From: Candidatus Dormiibacterota bacterium
GTDB taxonomy: Bacteria > Chloroflexota > Dormibacteria > Dormibacterales > Dormibacteraceae
Reading direction: 5' to 3'
Assembly: GCA_003169845.1 (NCBI GenBank)
Contig: PNAG01000026.1
Span: forward strand, 62,001 to 126,000
DNA length: 64,000 nt
Shown here: positions 54,769 through 63,483 of the stretch, piece after piece
Numbering within the stretch: position 1 is the first letter of the stretch
Layout of the letters: every line of letters begins with the position of its first letter
Translations under genes and position numbers: made by a program
Notes under the pieces: generated by a model
Told to the model about the DNA's origin: nothing
The model's input: only the letters and a program-made list of their open reading frames with translations
The model's database searches: none

Positions 54769-56302
54769 ACACTTTTCCAAACGTCGACAGCGGGAAGTCC
54801 TCCATCAGCTCCAGGCGTTCGGGCAGCTTGAACTTCGCCATGCCGGCGTCGAGCAGGAACCTGGTGAGCTCTTCCAGCGTGAGCGTCTTGCCCTCGTGCG
54901 GGATGACGCACGCGCACATCCGCTCGCCGAGGACCGGGTCGGGGATGGGCACGCACGCGACGTTCCTCACCGACGGGTGCGTGAGGATGAGGTTCTCGAC
55001 CTCCTCGGCGCTGATCTTCTCGCCGCCACGGTTCACGAGATCCTTGATCCGGCCCTCCACCAGGTAAGACCCCGAAGGATGCCGGCGCATCAGGTCGCCC
55101 GACCGGTAGAAACCATCCGGTGTGAACTGGCGCGCGTTGTACTCGGGCACGAGGTAGTAGCCGCGCAGGGTGTACGGACCACGCACCGTGAGCTCTCCCA
55201 CCTCGCCGTCGGGAACATCCCGCCCTTCCTCGTCGGTGAGCCGCACCTCGTCGTCGGGGCTGACGGGGGTGCCGACCGTCTCCATCCGCACCTCCTCGGG
55301 GTCGTCGCGCCGCACGAAGAAGAGCGTGCCCTCGCTCATGCCGAAGTTCTCCTGGACGAACCCGTTGGGGAACGTCTCGGCCATTCGACGCCGGACCTCG
55401 GGCTGAAGGCGCTGGCCGCCCGACTGAAGGAGCTCGACCGACCTGAGGTCGTGGCGCTGCGAGCTAGGATCGGCCACCCAGCGGATGTAGAGCGCGGGCA
55501 CGCCGGCCACGTGCGTCACACGATGGCTCTCGATGAGCTGGAACACATTGGGGGCTTTCGTACTCGTCCCGATGACGATTCGCGCGCCGGCCATGAGAAA
55601 GCCCTGAACCCCAGGGCACGCGAGCGGCATGTTGTGCGCGAGAGGCAGCACGCATAGCTGGCAGCTGCCGGCGGTTATGCCCTGGACGGCTGCCGCCGCC
55701 CGCGAGTTGTACAGGTAGTCGTTGTGGGTACGCGGGATCAGCTTTGGAATCCCGGTCGTGCCGCCCGACAGCAGCAGCACGCACGGGTCGGAGGGATCGA
55801 CCTCGATGGCGGGCGGCATCTCGTGAGCCGGTGCGGCTTGCAGCTCCTGGAGCATGTATGTATCGCGCAGGCAGGCATTGGCGGCCTTGACCTCACGCGC
55901 CAGCTCGGGATCGCTGCCAAAGTACGCGACGGCATCCGCCAGCCGGACGAAATGGTCGATCTCGAGGCGGCGATGCGGCGCGAGCGCCAGGATCGGGATC
56001 ACGCCGAGCTTCTGCAGGGCGAAGTAGAGGTAGAGGAACTCGGGGCCGTTGGGGAGATGGACGACCACGCGATCGAGGCGCCGCAGCCCGCGTCCATGCA
56101 GGAAGCCCGCCAGCGCAGCCGACCGTCGCCCGAGCTCCCCGTACGTGATGCTCTGGTCGCCCGTGAGAAGGGCCACCCGCCCCCGGTGCCGCTCGAAGAG
56201 CTCGCCGAAAACCTGGTCCAGCGTCTGGTCCTGCCAGTAGCCGCGCCGCCGGTACCGCTCCGCGAACTCCGGAGGGAATGGAACGACACCGTCGAGCGTC
56301 AT
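54716..56302 (-). CDS. Aryl-acid adenylating ligase (EntE/DhbE-like)
   Basis: 528 residues. It opens like EntE (RYRRRGYWQDQTL, 17-28). AMP-binding motif LSGGTTGIPK is at 178-187, followed by IPRTHNDY, and AHN (222-224) places an Asn where aryl-acid ligases contact the 2-hydroxyl group. The FYRSGDL and C-terminal FGKVSKKSLAE with the catalytic Lys are intact. It activates a salicylate- or dihydroxybenzoate-like acid as the acyl-AMP. No NRPS, aryl carrier protein or isochorismatase is nearby, so the acyl acceptor may be CoA or a carrier elsewhere. It is last in an operon, with a 4-nt overlap to the SDR. Confidence 0.82.
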   Translation of the reverse strand: MTLDGVVPFPPEFAERYRRRGYWQDQTLDQVFGELFERHRGRVALLTGDQSITYGELGRRSAALAGFLHGRGLRRLDRVVVHLPNGPEFLYLYFALQKLGVIPILALAPHRRLEIDHFVRLADAVAYFGSDPELAREVKAANACLRDTYMLQELQAAPAHEMPPAIEVDPSDPCVLLLSGGTTGIPKLIPRTHNDYLYNSRAAAAVQGITAGSCQLCVLPLAHNMPLACPGVQGFLMAGARIVIGTSTKAPNVFQLIESHRVTHVAGVPALYIRWVADPSSQRHDLRSVELLQSGGQRLQPEVRRRMAETFPNGFVQENFGMSEGTLFFVRRDDPEEVRMETVGTPVSPDDEVRLTDEEGRDVPDGEVGELTVRGPYTLRGYYLVPEYNARQFTPDGFYRSGDLMRRHPSGSYLVEGRIKDLVNRGGEKISAEEVENLILTHPSVRNVACVPIPDPVLGERMCACVIPHEGKTLTLEELTRFLLDAGMAKFKLPERLELMEDFPLSTFGKVSKKSLAESLSASGSTAS

Positions 56303-57060
56303 GTGGTGGCGGAGAAGCCGCCGTCGATGACCACGATCTCGCCGTTCACCATCGGGTTGCTCACGATCAGGTTGACGATCGTGATCGCCACCTCGTCCGG
56401 AGTCACGCAGCGCTTGAGCGGTGTCTGGCCTGCGCGCCGCTCCATCAGCCGCCCGTAGTTGTCACCGAGCGCCAGCTCCATCCACTCGCCGGTCATCCAG
56501 CCTGGGGCCACCGCGTTGACGCGGATCTTCGGACCCAGCGCGCCGGCGAGCGTTCGCGTGAGGTTCGCCACCGCGGCCTTGCTGGCCCCATATGGAAACG
56601 GCTGCGGTCCGGGTCGGAGCCCCGCGATGCTGCACAGATTGACGACGGCGGCGGAGCCGGATTCGTTCAGCAGCGGAACACACGCGCGCGTCACCTGGAA
56701 CATGCCGCGCACGTTGACCGCGAACACGCGGTCCCAGTCCGCCATGTCGAGTCCCGCCAGGTTCGAGGGCGGCGTGGGGATGGTCGTTCCGGCGTTGTTC
56801 ACCAGCGCGTCGAGCCGGCCGAACTCTTGCTTGAGGCGCGCCACCAGCTCGACCACCGCGGGCTCGTCGGCCACGTCGGCGAGAGCGAGCAAGGACCTGA
56901 CTCCAAGCGCCGCCACCTCGTCCGCGACCGCCTGCGCCGCCTCTCGGCTTCGGCTGTAGTTGACGACCACGTCGTAGCCGTGGCGCGCGAGCTCCAGCGC
57001 GCTGCTGCGTCCGATGCCGCGCGCCGCGCCTGTGACCAGGGCAACTTTTCGTTCAGTCAT
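56299..57060 (-). CDS. Short-chain dehydrogenase/reductase (FabG/EntA-like)
   Basis: 253 residues with the NAD(P) motif TGAARGIG, the NNAG motif, the catalytic Ser region (NLCSIAGL) and YGASK. The C-terminal DGG fits the classical SDR length. It lies between an amidohydrolase and an EntE-like ligase, where a dihydrodiol dehydrogenase of the EntA type would make sense, but the sequence is also FabG-like. The cofactor preference is not clear from the first strand (NYSRSREAA suggests NADP). It overlaps the upstream gene by 8 nt. Confidence 0.82.
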   Translation of the reverse strand: MTERKVALVTGAARGIGRSSALELARHGYDVVVNYSRSREAAQAVADEVAALGVRSLLALADVADEPAVVELVARLKQEFGRLDALVNNAGTTIPTPPSNLAGLDMADWDRVFAVNVRGMFQVTRACVPLLNESGSAAVVNLCSIAGLRPGPQPFPYGASKAAVANLTRTLAGALGPKIRVNAVAPGWMTGEWMELALGDNYGRLMERRAGQTPLKRCVTPDEVAITIVNLIVSNPMVNGEIVVIDGGFSATT

Positions 57061-57907
57061 TGCGCATCAACCCCAGCACGCGCTCGGCGTTCTTGTGGAA
57101 CACGTCCTCCATCACCTCATCGTGATAGCCGAGCTCGTCCCATTCCCTGGAGATCCGGTCGTAGGCCATGCTCGGATAGTCGCTGCCGAACATCACCTTG
57201 TCGCGCAGCCGGCCCCGAATGTCCTTCTTCAAGGTCTCGGGAAAATACTTCGGCGCCCACCCCGACAGCTCCCAGTACACGTTTCCCTTGTGCAGCGCGA
57301 CGGCCGTCATCTCGTCCACCCACGGCCAGCCCGGGTGCGCGGCGATGATCGTGAGGTTCGGGAAGTTCGACGCCAGCTCGTCGAGCGCAAGCGGGTGCGC
57401 GTGGCGGAGCTTCGATCCGAGGCCGCCGGGAAGCCCGGCTCCCATGCCCGTCGTGCCCACGTCGATCATCACCGGGACTTTGAGCCCGTCGATGACCTCG
57501 AACAAGGGCTGGAGCCGGTCTTCGTCGACGGCGAAGTGACCCATGATCGGATGGAAGTGGAAGCCGAGTAGGTGAAGGTCCTCGATCGCGTGCCTCGCTT
57601 CCTCGATGGCGGCCGCGCCCTTCAAGGGATCGACGGCGGCCCAGCCTTGCAGGATCGTGTGCGGGTGGCGGTCACGCATCCCGGCGATGTAGTCGTTGCT
57701 GCACGGCGGCGCGCCGGTGATCGACTCGATGTCGAAGGCGACCAGCACTGCCTCGATCCCGGCAGCGTCGAACTCGGCGATCACCTCCTCCTCGGCCTTG
57801 GCCACCCATTCGCGCTTCCAGTAGGTGGCGAGCGCCTCCACGAACGGTCCGTAGGAGTCGATCCACGGCTGCGTGCCGGGATAGCAGTGGAGGTCGATCT
57901 TGCGCAT
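57053..57907 (-). CDS. Amidohydrolase_2-family TIM-barrel hydrolase
   Basis: 284 residues, from the ATG complementary to 57905-57907; an upstream GTG is also possible. It starts MRKIDLHCYPG: Asp5 and His7 of D-x-H-x-H are present, but the second His is replaced by Tyr9. HPGWPWVDE and MFGSDYPSMAYDR are the later conserved barrel motifs. It is probably a metal-dependent or metal-independent decarboxylase or hydrolase of an organic acid. It is the first metabolic gene after the TrmB-like regulator, 26 nt downstream, and probably belongs to the same transcript. Confidence 0.75.
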   Translation of the reverse strand: MRKIDLHCYPGTQPWIDSYGPFVEALATYWKREWVAKAEEEVIAEFDAAGIEAVLVAFDIESITGAPPCSNDYIAGMRDRHPHTILQGWAAVDPLKGAAAIEEARHAIEDLHLLGFHFHPIMGHFAVDEDRLQPLFEVIDGLKVPVMIDVGTTGMGAGLPGGLGSKLRHAHPLALDELASNFPNLTIIAAHPGWPWVDEMTAVALHKGNVYWELSGWAPKYFPETLKKDIRGRLRDKVMFGSDYPSMAYDRISREWDELGYHDEVMEDVFHKNAERVLGLMRND

Positions 57908-57933
57908 CACGACACCAGCACGGTCGCCGTGCG

Positions 57934-58803
57934 TCAGGACTCGGACGCCGCCATCGACTCTGAGGCCGGCTCGGCAGCGCCTTCGCCATCGGACAGGTTG
58001 GTCAGCTGCAGCAGTCCGGGCCCGTACAGCTGCTCGAGCTCGTCGGGCAGGTCCGCGTACATCCGCTGAACAAAGAGGTCGTGGCGGATGTACGACTTGA
58101 CCAGGCTGGCCACGAGGGGCACCTCGCCGAACATGACCTCCCAATCCCGCCCGTCGCGAGCCAGGGCCCAAAGTGCCCATTTCGAGTCGACGACAGCGGC
58201 CAGGTGATGCGTTTTGCGTGAGGCGTAGAGCGTTCCCTCGGTACTGGCGTGACGCATGACCTTGCCTCGGGGCGCCTGGAATGGCAGGGGCCCGAAATGC
58301 ACGATGACGAACTGCACGCCGCGTTCGGAGGCCTCGTCGACCGCGGAAGCCAGTCCTTTCAGCTCCTGTGCCCGTCCGCTCAGGTAAACGCGAGTTCGCG
58401 CTCCGGCGATGGCGCGGGCCGCGCGCTCGATCGCCGCGGGAAGGCTGTCGAGCTGTGCGATCTGAAGGCCGCGCTCGGCGAAATCTCGCACCGGCAGCGT
58501 CTCGAGGCTGTGCCGCGCGGCCTGCACCTTGCCGGCGAACTGCTTCTCCAACGCGTTGAGCAGGACGTCGGGTGCCACGGCCGCGTACCGCGCCGGCCGC
58601 TCCCCTGTGATCACCGCCGCCCCGCGATCGACCAGGCGCCTGAGCGTCTCGTAAACCTTCGGCTGCGGCACGCCGGTCTCGTTGGCGACGCTGTAGCCGG
58701 TGGCTCCGTCTGACATCAGGAGTCCTACGTAGGTGCGTGCCTCGTACTGCGAGAACCCAAGCTGGGTCAATCTCTCGGCGACGAAGGTCGCTGGGTCAGG
58801 CAT
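57934..58803 (-). CDS. TrmB-family transcriptional regulator
   Basis: 289 residues, from the ATG complementary to 58801-58803, with AGGAG about 7 nt upstream on the minus strand. The N-terminal winged helix fits TrmB: LTQLGFSQYEARTYVGLL, ETGVPQPKVYETLRRL and GERPARY. The C-terminal part has the ligand-binding TrmB_C pattern (TRVYLSGRAQEL, TEGTLYASRKTHHLAAVVDS). TrmB regulators sense sugars or other small ligands. It heads the amidohydrolase-SDR-ligase operon and probably controls it. Confidence 0.82.
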   Translation of the reverse strand: MPDPATFVAERLTQLGFSQYEARTYVGLLMSDGATGYSVANETGVPQPKVYETLRRLVDRGAAVITGERPARYAAVAPDVLLNALEKQFAGKVQAARHSLETLPVRDFAERGLQIAQLDSLPAAIERAARAIAGARTRVYLSGRAQELKGLASAVDEASERGVQFVIVHFGPLPFQAPRGKVMRHASTEGTLYASRKTHHLAAVVDSKWALWALARDGRDWEVMFGEVPLVASLVKSYIRHDLFVQRMYADLPDELEQLYGPGLLQLTNLSDGEGAAEPASESMAASES

Positions 58804-58841
58804 TGGTGCTCCTGCGGGTTCAGCCCCCCGAGATTGTGGGT

Positions 58842-58857
58842 CACTACGCGGGTAGTG
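58842..58857. promoter_or_regulatory. Inverted repeat upstream of the TrmB-like gene
   Basis: CACTAC and GTAGTG are perfect 6-bp arms around GCGG, 38 bp upstream of the regulator's start. It is a plausible auto-regulatory operator. Confidence 0.4.
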
Positions 58858-58915
58858 CGTAATCTGCGTCGGATGCTAGCACAGCCCGGCGGTTTTCCCT
58901 GGCGCAACAGGCCCC

Positions 58916-59818
58916 TCAGCCGGTCGGTTGGTCCGAGTCCGCCAGCACGTCTCCGGCCCGCAGCCGCTCCAGGCTCTGCATGCGGGACTGGGCACGGGGG
59001 CCGAGACGGCTCAGCACCGCGGCGACCACCCCTTCGAGGACCGCCATCGCGCCGACCAGCGAGTCGAACGCGCCCAGCGTGTCGACGCTGGTCACGATCA
59101 CCTGCCGCGCAAACCCCGACGCCGGCGAAAGCCAGGGATCTGTGAACAGGATCACGTTGCACCCCTGCGCGGACGCCACGCGCGCGCTCTCGATCGTGTC
59201 CGATTGGTAGCGGCGGTAGTCGAAGACGACGAGCACGTCGCCCCTGCGCATGTCGATGAGCTGCTGCGCCGGAGCGCTGCGCTCCGAGTCGACGAGCCCG
59301 ATTCCCGGCCTCAGGAGGTGGAGCTGGCCGGCCAGGTACCGCGCCAGCGGTGCGCTGACTCTGCCGCCGAGCACCATGACCCGACGCCGGACGTCCCCGA
59401 TAATCTCCACCGCCTCGCTGACGTCGCGGTGGGAAAGCACATCCAGCGTCGCCTTGAGGTTGTGGCTGGCCACCTCGAGCGCGTCGCTCAGCACGGAATC
59501 GGCTCCGCGCGCGGGCTGATCGTCCCGATACCGGGTCAGGGGAGAGCTCATCTGCGCCTGCACCTCGTGGCGCAGGATCTCCTGGAAGTCCGGGTAGCCG
59601 CTGAACCCAAGCTTGGTGATGAACCGGGTGACCGTCGGCGGGCTGACGTGGGCGCGCTCCGCAAACCTGGCGACGCTCTCGAGCCCGGCGATCGGGTAGG
59701 ACGCCAGGAGGACCCTGGCCAGCTTGCGCTCGGCCGGGCTCAGGCTGTTCAGCCTCTGCCTCACCAGTTCGCCGACCCGCAGGTGCTGGCCCGGAACGTT
59801 TGTTACATCCTCACCCAT
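58916..59818 (-). CDS. RpiR/MurR-family transcriptional regulator
   Basis: 300 residues from the ATG complementary to 59816-59818. The N-terminal HTH_6 domain (about 15-90) has LSPAERKLARVLLASYP and HVSPPTVTRFITKLGFSGYPDFQ. The C-terminal SIS domain (about 120-265) has VMVLGGRVSAPLARYLAGQL and a D-Y-R-R-Y segment at the phosphosugar-like site. Usually senses phosphorylated sugars or amino-sugar derivatives. It diverges from the permease/PuuD/PuuA operon across 117 nt, so it probably regulates that operon. A much longer frame upstream is a GC shadow. Confidence 0.82.
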   Translation of the reverse strand: MGEDVTNVPGQHLRVGELVRQRLNSLSPAERKLARVLLASYPIAGLESVARFAERAHVSPPTVTRFITKLGFSGYPDFQEILRHEVQAQMSSPLTRYRDDQPARGADSVLSDALEVASHNLKATLDVLSHRDVSEAVEIIGDVRRRVMVLGGRVSAPLARYLAGQLHLLRPGIGLVDSERSAPAQQLIDMRRGDVLVVFDYRRYQSDTIESARVASAQGCNVILFTDPWLSPASGFARQVIVTSVDTLGAFDSLVGAMAVLEGVVAAVLSRLGPRAQSRMQSLERLRAGDVLADSDQPTG

Positions 59819-59840
59819 CGCGACCCCATCCGAATCATCC

Positions 59841-59869
59841 TTGACAAGGATCCTAACCCCTGTTAGCTT
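59841..59869 (+). promoter_or_regulatory. Promoter and candidate operator for the permease operon
   Basis: TTGACA (59841-59846), a 17-bp spacer and TAGCTT (59864-59869), the best -35/-10 pair seen in the window. The inverted repeat CTAAC/GTTAG (59853-59866, loop CCCT) lies between them and could bind the RpiR-type regulator. An AAAGGGG Shine-Dalgarno (59922-59928) precedes the ATG at 59936. Confidence 0.5.
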
Positions 59870-59935
59870 CGCCGCAACAACGTTTTCGGTGGTCGACGGC
59901 GCACGCGCGGTGCGGCGCATGAAAGGGGTAAGTGC

Positions 59936-61453
59936 ATGAGCGTCCAGGCCCAGTCTGCCGACGTCGAAACCCTCCACAGGATGGGCTATGCCCAGGAGTT
60001 GCGCCGGCGGATGTCGACGTTCTCCAACTTCGCGGTCTCGTTCACGATCATCTCGATCCTGTCCGGCTGTCTGACCCTCTACGGCTACGGAATGAACACC
60101 GGCGGCCCGGTCGACATGACCATCGGCTGGCCGCTCGTCGGCCTCTTCGTGATCCTGGTCGGCCTCGCCATGGCTGAGGTCTGCTCCAGCTTTCCAACTG
60201 CCGGCGGCCTGTACTACTGGTCGGCCAAGCTGGGCGGGAAGAACTCCGCGGCCTGGAGCTGGTTCACCGGGTGGTTCAACCTGCTGGGCCAGATCGGCGT
60301 CACCGCCGGCATCGACTTCGGATTGGCTCTGTTCGCGGACGCGCTCCTGAGCGCACTCTTCAACTACCCGACGACGCCGGGCTGGATCGTCCTGATCTAT
60401 GCCGTGGTCCTCTTCCTGCACGGGCTGCTGAACACGTTCGGCGTTGGACTGGTCGCGCTGCTGAACGACATCTCGGTCTGGTGGCACCTCGTCGGCGTGG
60501 CGATCATCTTCCTCGTCCTGTTCTTCGTCCCGTCGCACCACCAGTCGGCGTCGTTCGTCTTCACCAAGTTCGTCAACAACACCGGGTTCAACGCACCGTT
60601 TTACGTCTTTCTGATCGGCCTCCTGCTCGCCCAGTACACCTTCACGGGCTATGACGCATCCGCGCACATGACCGAAGAGACGCACAATGCCGCCATCGCC
60701 GGCCCGCGAGGGATCGTGTGGTCGATCATCGTGTCGCTGATTGCCGGCTGGATCCTGCTGATCGGCGTCACGTCAGCGATCCAGAATTACTCTGCCGAGG
60801 CCACCGCCGTCACGCCCGCCGCGCAGGTGTTCATCGACGCGGTCGGACACAACCTGGGTCTGTTCCTGCTCTTCATCGTGGTTGGCGCGCAGTTCTACTG
60901 CGGCATGTCGTCGGTGACGGCCAACTCGCGCATGATCTATGCGTTCTCGCGTGACGGCGCGGTTCCAGGTTCCGAGTTCTGGCACCGGATCAACCCGCGT
61001 ACGCGCACCCCGACCAACTCGATCTGGTTCGCTGCGGTGGGCGCGTTCATCCTTGGCCTTCCGTACCTTTACAGCCCTGTCGCCTACTTCGCGGTGACCT
61101 CGATCGCGGTCATCGGGCTGTACATCGCGTACGGCATCCCGATCCTGCTGCGGCTCATCGCGGGCGAGCGCTTCCAGCGGGGACCCTGGCACCTCGGGCG
61201 ATGGAGCTACATCGTCGGCTGGATCGCCGTGGTCTGGATCGTTTTCATCGCGATCCTGTTCGTGCTTCCGCAGGTCGCCCCGGGAAACACTGCGACGACG
61301 TTCAACTACGCCCCCGTCGCGGTCGGGGTAGTGTTGCTTTATTCAGGAGGCTACTGGTTCCTCTCAGCGCGTAAATGGTTCAAGGGACCCAAGGTTCAAG
61401 GGACTCCAGAAGAGCTTGCCAAGATCGAAGCCGAACTCGCCGCCGCTGGATAG
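59936..61453 (+). CDS. APC-superfamily amino acid/amine permease
   Basis: 505 residues with about 12 membrane helices. The N-terminal motif LRRRMSTFSNFAVSFTIISI, then PLVGLFVILVGLAMAEVCSS and FPTAGGLYYW, are the core of amino-acid/choline/GABA-type APC transporters. A TFTGYDASAHMTEET helix-6 motif is intact. It is probably a proton-coupled importer. Its place directly before PuuD- and PuuA-like genes suggests that it imports an amine (putrescine, GABA or similar). It starts at the ATG at 59936 and has a good Shine-Dalgarno and promoter. Confidence 0.88.
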   Translation: MSVQAQSADVETLHRMGYAQELRRRMSTFSNFAVSFTIISILSGCLTLYGYGMNTGGPVDMTIGWPLVGLFVILVGLAMAEVCSSFPTAGGLYYWSAKLGGKNSAAWSWFTGWFNLLGQIGVTAGIDFGLALFADALLSALFNYPTTPGWIVLIYAVVLFLHGLLNTFGVGLVALLNDISVWWHLVGVAIIFLVLFFVPSHHQSASFVFTKFVNNTGFNAPFYVFLIGLLLAQYTFTGYDASAHMTEETHNAAIAGPRGIVWSIIVSLIAGWILLIGVTSAIQNYSAEATAVTPAAQVFIDAVGHNLGLFLLFIVVGAQFYCGMSSVTANSRMIYAFSRDGAVPGSEFWHRINPRTRTPTNSIWFAAVGAFILGLPYLYSPVAYFAVTSIAVIGLYIAYGIPILLRLIAGERFQRGPWHLGRWSYIVGWIAVVWIVFIAILFVLPQVAPGNTATTFNYAPVAVGVVLLYSGGYWFLSARKWFKGPKVQGTPEELAKIEAELAAAG

Positions 61454-61457
61454 TCAC

Positions 61458-62144
61458 GTGACGGGGAGCAGCGACCGTCCGAAGATTGGGATCACGGTCC
61501 AGCCCCGCCGGGGCCTGGAGTATTACGTGCCCTACCGGCGCGCTGTGACGGCCGCGGGTGCTGAGCCCGTGGACCTGGTGCCGGGAACCAAGGCGCTCCC
61601 GGACCTTGATGGGCTCCTGCTGCCGGGAGGCTGGGACGTCGACCCGTCCTTTTATGGAGAGCGGCGGGACGAGAAGCTTGGAGACACCGATCCCGAGCTC
61701 GACGAGACCGAGTTGGTCTTGTTTCGCCAGGCCAGGGAACGGGAGCTCCCGGTGCTCGGCATCTGCCGCGGGCAGCAGGTGATCAACGTCGCGATGGGCG
61801 GCTCGCTCGTGCAGCACCTGGAGGGTCACGAGGTTCGCGCGCTAGGGCGCAGCCACCTCGCTCACACGATCGACGTCGACCCGGCGTCCGAGCTTGGGCA
61901 GGCGGCCGGCGAGCACAAGGTCCGGGTCAACAGCCTCCACCACCAGGCGATCAAGAGGCTTGCCGCCGGGCTGCACCAGACCGCGCGCGACGATGATGGG
62001 ACGGTGGAGGGAGTCGAGTCCGACGACGGGCTGATCGTGGCGGTGCAGTGTCACCCCGAGGAGCTCACGACCGACCTGCCCTGGGCGCGCAACCTCTTCG
62101 AGCGCTTCGTCGCCCGAGCGCGCGGCCGCCGCGGGCAGGGTTGA
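61458..62144 (+). CDS. PuuD-like gamma-glutamyl hydrolase (class I glutamine amidotransferase fold)
   Basis: 228 residues from GTG 61458. It has the peptidase C26 core: the nucleophile Cys103 in GICRGQQ, and His199 and Glu201 in CHPEE, giving a full catalytic triad. The start (PKIGIT) and LLLPGGWDVDPSFYG fit gamma-glutamyl-GABA hydrolase PuuD. It should remove the gamma-glutamyl group from the product of the pathway. It lies between the permease and the PuuA-like enzyme, 4 nt from each. Confidence 0.88.
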   Translation: MTGSSDRPKIGITVQPRRGLEYYVPYRRAVTAAGAEPVDLVPGTKALPDLDGLLLPGGWDVDPSFYGERRDEKLGDTDPELDETELVLFRQARERELPVLGICRGQQVINVAMGGSLVQHLEGHEVRALGRSHLAHTIDVDPASELGQAAGEHKVRVNSLHHQAIKRLAAGLHQTARDDDGTVEGVESDDGLIVAVQCHPEELTTDLPWARNLFERFVARARGRRGQG

Positions 62145-62148
62145 GCCT

Positions 62149-63483
62149 TTGTTGACCAAGGAGTCGCTGGCGCACAAGGTCGCGGGCGGCGAGATCGACA
62201 CGGTCGTCGTCGCCTTCACCGACATGCAGGGCCGGCTGATGGGCAAGCGCCTGGACGCCGAGTATTTCGTCGAGACCTCGTACAACGGCGAGTCCACCGA
62301 GGGCTGCAACTACCTGATGACCGTCGACATGGAGATGGACATCATCCCGGGCTATGAGATGGCCAGCTGGGAGCAGGGTTATGGAGACTTCGACCTGGTC
62401 CCGGACTTCGCGACGCTGCGCCTGGTGCCGTGGCTCGACGCGACGGCCATGGTGCTGTGCGACGTGCACTGGCACGACGGCAAACCGGTGCGGCCGTCTC
62501 CACGGCAAGTCCTGCGCGGACAGATCGACCGCGCGCGAAAGCTTGGCTTCGAGCCCATGTTCGGGTCGGAGCTCGAGTTCTACCTGATCAAGGAGACGTT
62601 CGCCGAGGCGCACGCCAAGCACTACATCGACCTGACCCCTTCGGTCCCGTACATCCTCGACTACCACGTCCTCGCCACGACCTACGACGAGCCGTTCATC
62701 CGTGCGGTGCGCAAAGGCATGAAGTCCGCCGGCATCCAGGTCGAGAGCTCGAAGGGCGAAGCCTGGCCGGGGCAGCAGGAGATCAACTTCCGCTTCGCAG
62801 ACGCTCTGACGATGGCGGACAACCACGTCATCTACAAGAACGGCATCAAGGAGATGGCGCACCAACACGGCTGCTCGGTGACGTTCATGGCCAAGCCCGA
62901 CCACCGGTGGATCGGCAGCTCGTGCCACGTCCACTCGAGCCTGTGGAAGGGTGGCCGGAACGTGTTCGACGGTGAATCGGAGACCTTCAAGCAGTACCTC
63001 GCCGGCCATATCGCCCATGCCTCCGAGCTCGCCATCTTTCTCGCGCCGACCATCAACTCTTACAAGCGATATGCGGCGGGCAGCTGGGCGCCGACCACGC
63101 TGGCCTGGGGCCACGACAACAGGACGTGCGGGTTCCGCATCGTCGGCCACGGCCAGCACCTGCGAGGCGAGTCGCGAATCCCCGGCGCGGACGCCAACCC
63201 TTATCTCGCCTTCGCCGCGCTGCTCGCGGCAGGCCTGCACGGGATCGAGCAGAAGCTCGAGCTGCCGCCGGAGCTCAAGGGCAACGCGTACGAGTCCGAG
63301 GTCAAGAGGTTTCCTCACTCCATGCGCGACGCGATCTCCGAGCTGGAGCACGGAAAGATGGCGCGTCAGGCGTTCGGCGATGACGTGGTCGACCACTACC
63401 TGCACTACGCGCAAACGGAGCAGGCGCTTTTCGACAAGGTCGTGACGGACTATGAGCGCGCGAGGCTTTTCGAGCGTGGGTAG
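62149..63483 (+). CDS. Glutamine-synthetase-family gamma-glutamylamide ligase (PuuA-like)
   Basis: About 444 residues; TTG 62149 and TTG 62152 are both possible because no ATG is available. GS catalytic elements are visible: GSELEFYL, GQQEINFRFADAL, the GSSCHVHSSL His-loop, the NSYKRY loop, NRTCGFRI and PGADANPYLAFA. The length and the GQQEIN motif suit the GS-III-like PuuA/GlnT group rather than true ammonia-assimilating GS. It probably ligates glutamate to an amine using ATP. Putrescine is the best-supported substrate given PuuD and the permease, but other amines are possible. Confidence 0.85.
   Translation: MLTKESLAHKVAGGEIDTVVVAFTDMQGRLMGKRLDAEYFVETSYNGESTEGCNYLMTVDMEMDIIPGYEMASWEQGYGDFDLVPDFATLRLVPWLDATAMVLCDVHWHDGKPVRPSPRQVLRGQIDRARKLGFEPMFGSELEFYLIKETFAEAHAKHYIDLTPSVPYILDYHVLATTYDEPFIRAVRKGMKSAGIQVESSKGEAWPGQQEINFRFADALTMADNHVIYKNGIKEMAHQHGCSVTFMAKPDHRWIGSSCHVHSSLWKGGRNVFDGESETFKQYLAGHIAHASELAIFLAPTINSYKRYAAGSWAPTTLAWGHDNRTCGFRIVGHGQHLRGESRIPGADANPYLAFAALLAAGLHGIEQKLELPPELKGNAYESEVKRFPHSMRDAISELEHGKMARQAFGDDVVDHYLHYAQTEQALFDKVVTDYERARLFERG

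Noticed and set aside
59819-60685. Upstream extension of the RpiR-family frame to 60685
   Set aside because: It would run through the divergent promoter and the permease gene; the HTH domain begins right after the ATG complementary to 59816-59818.
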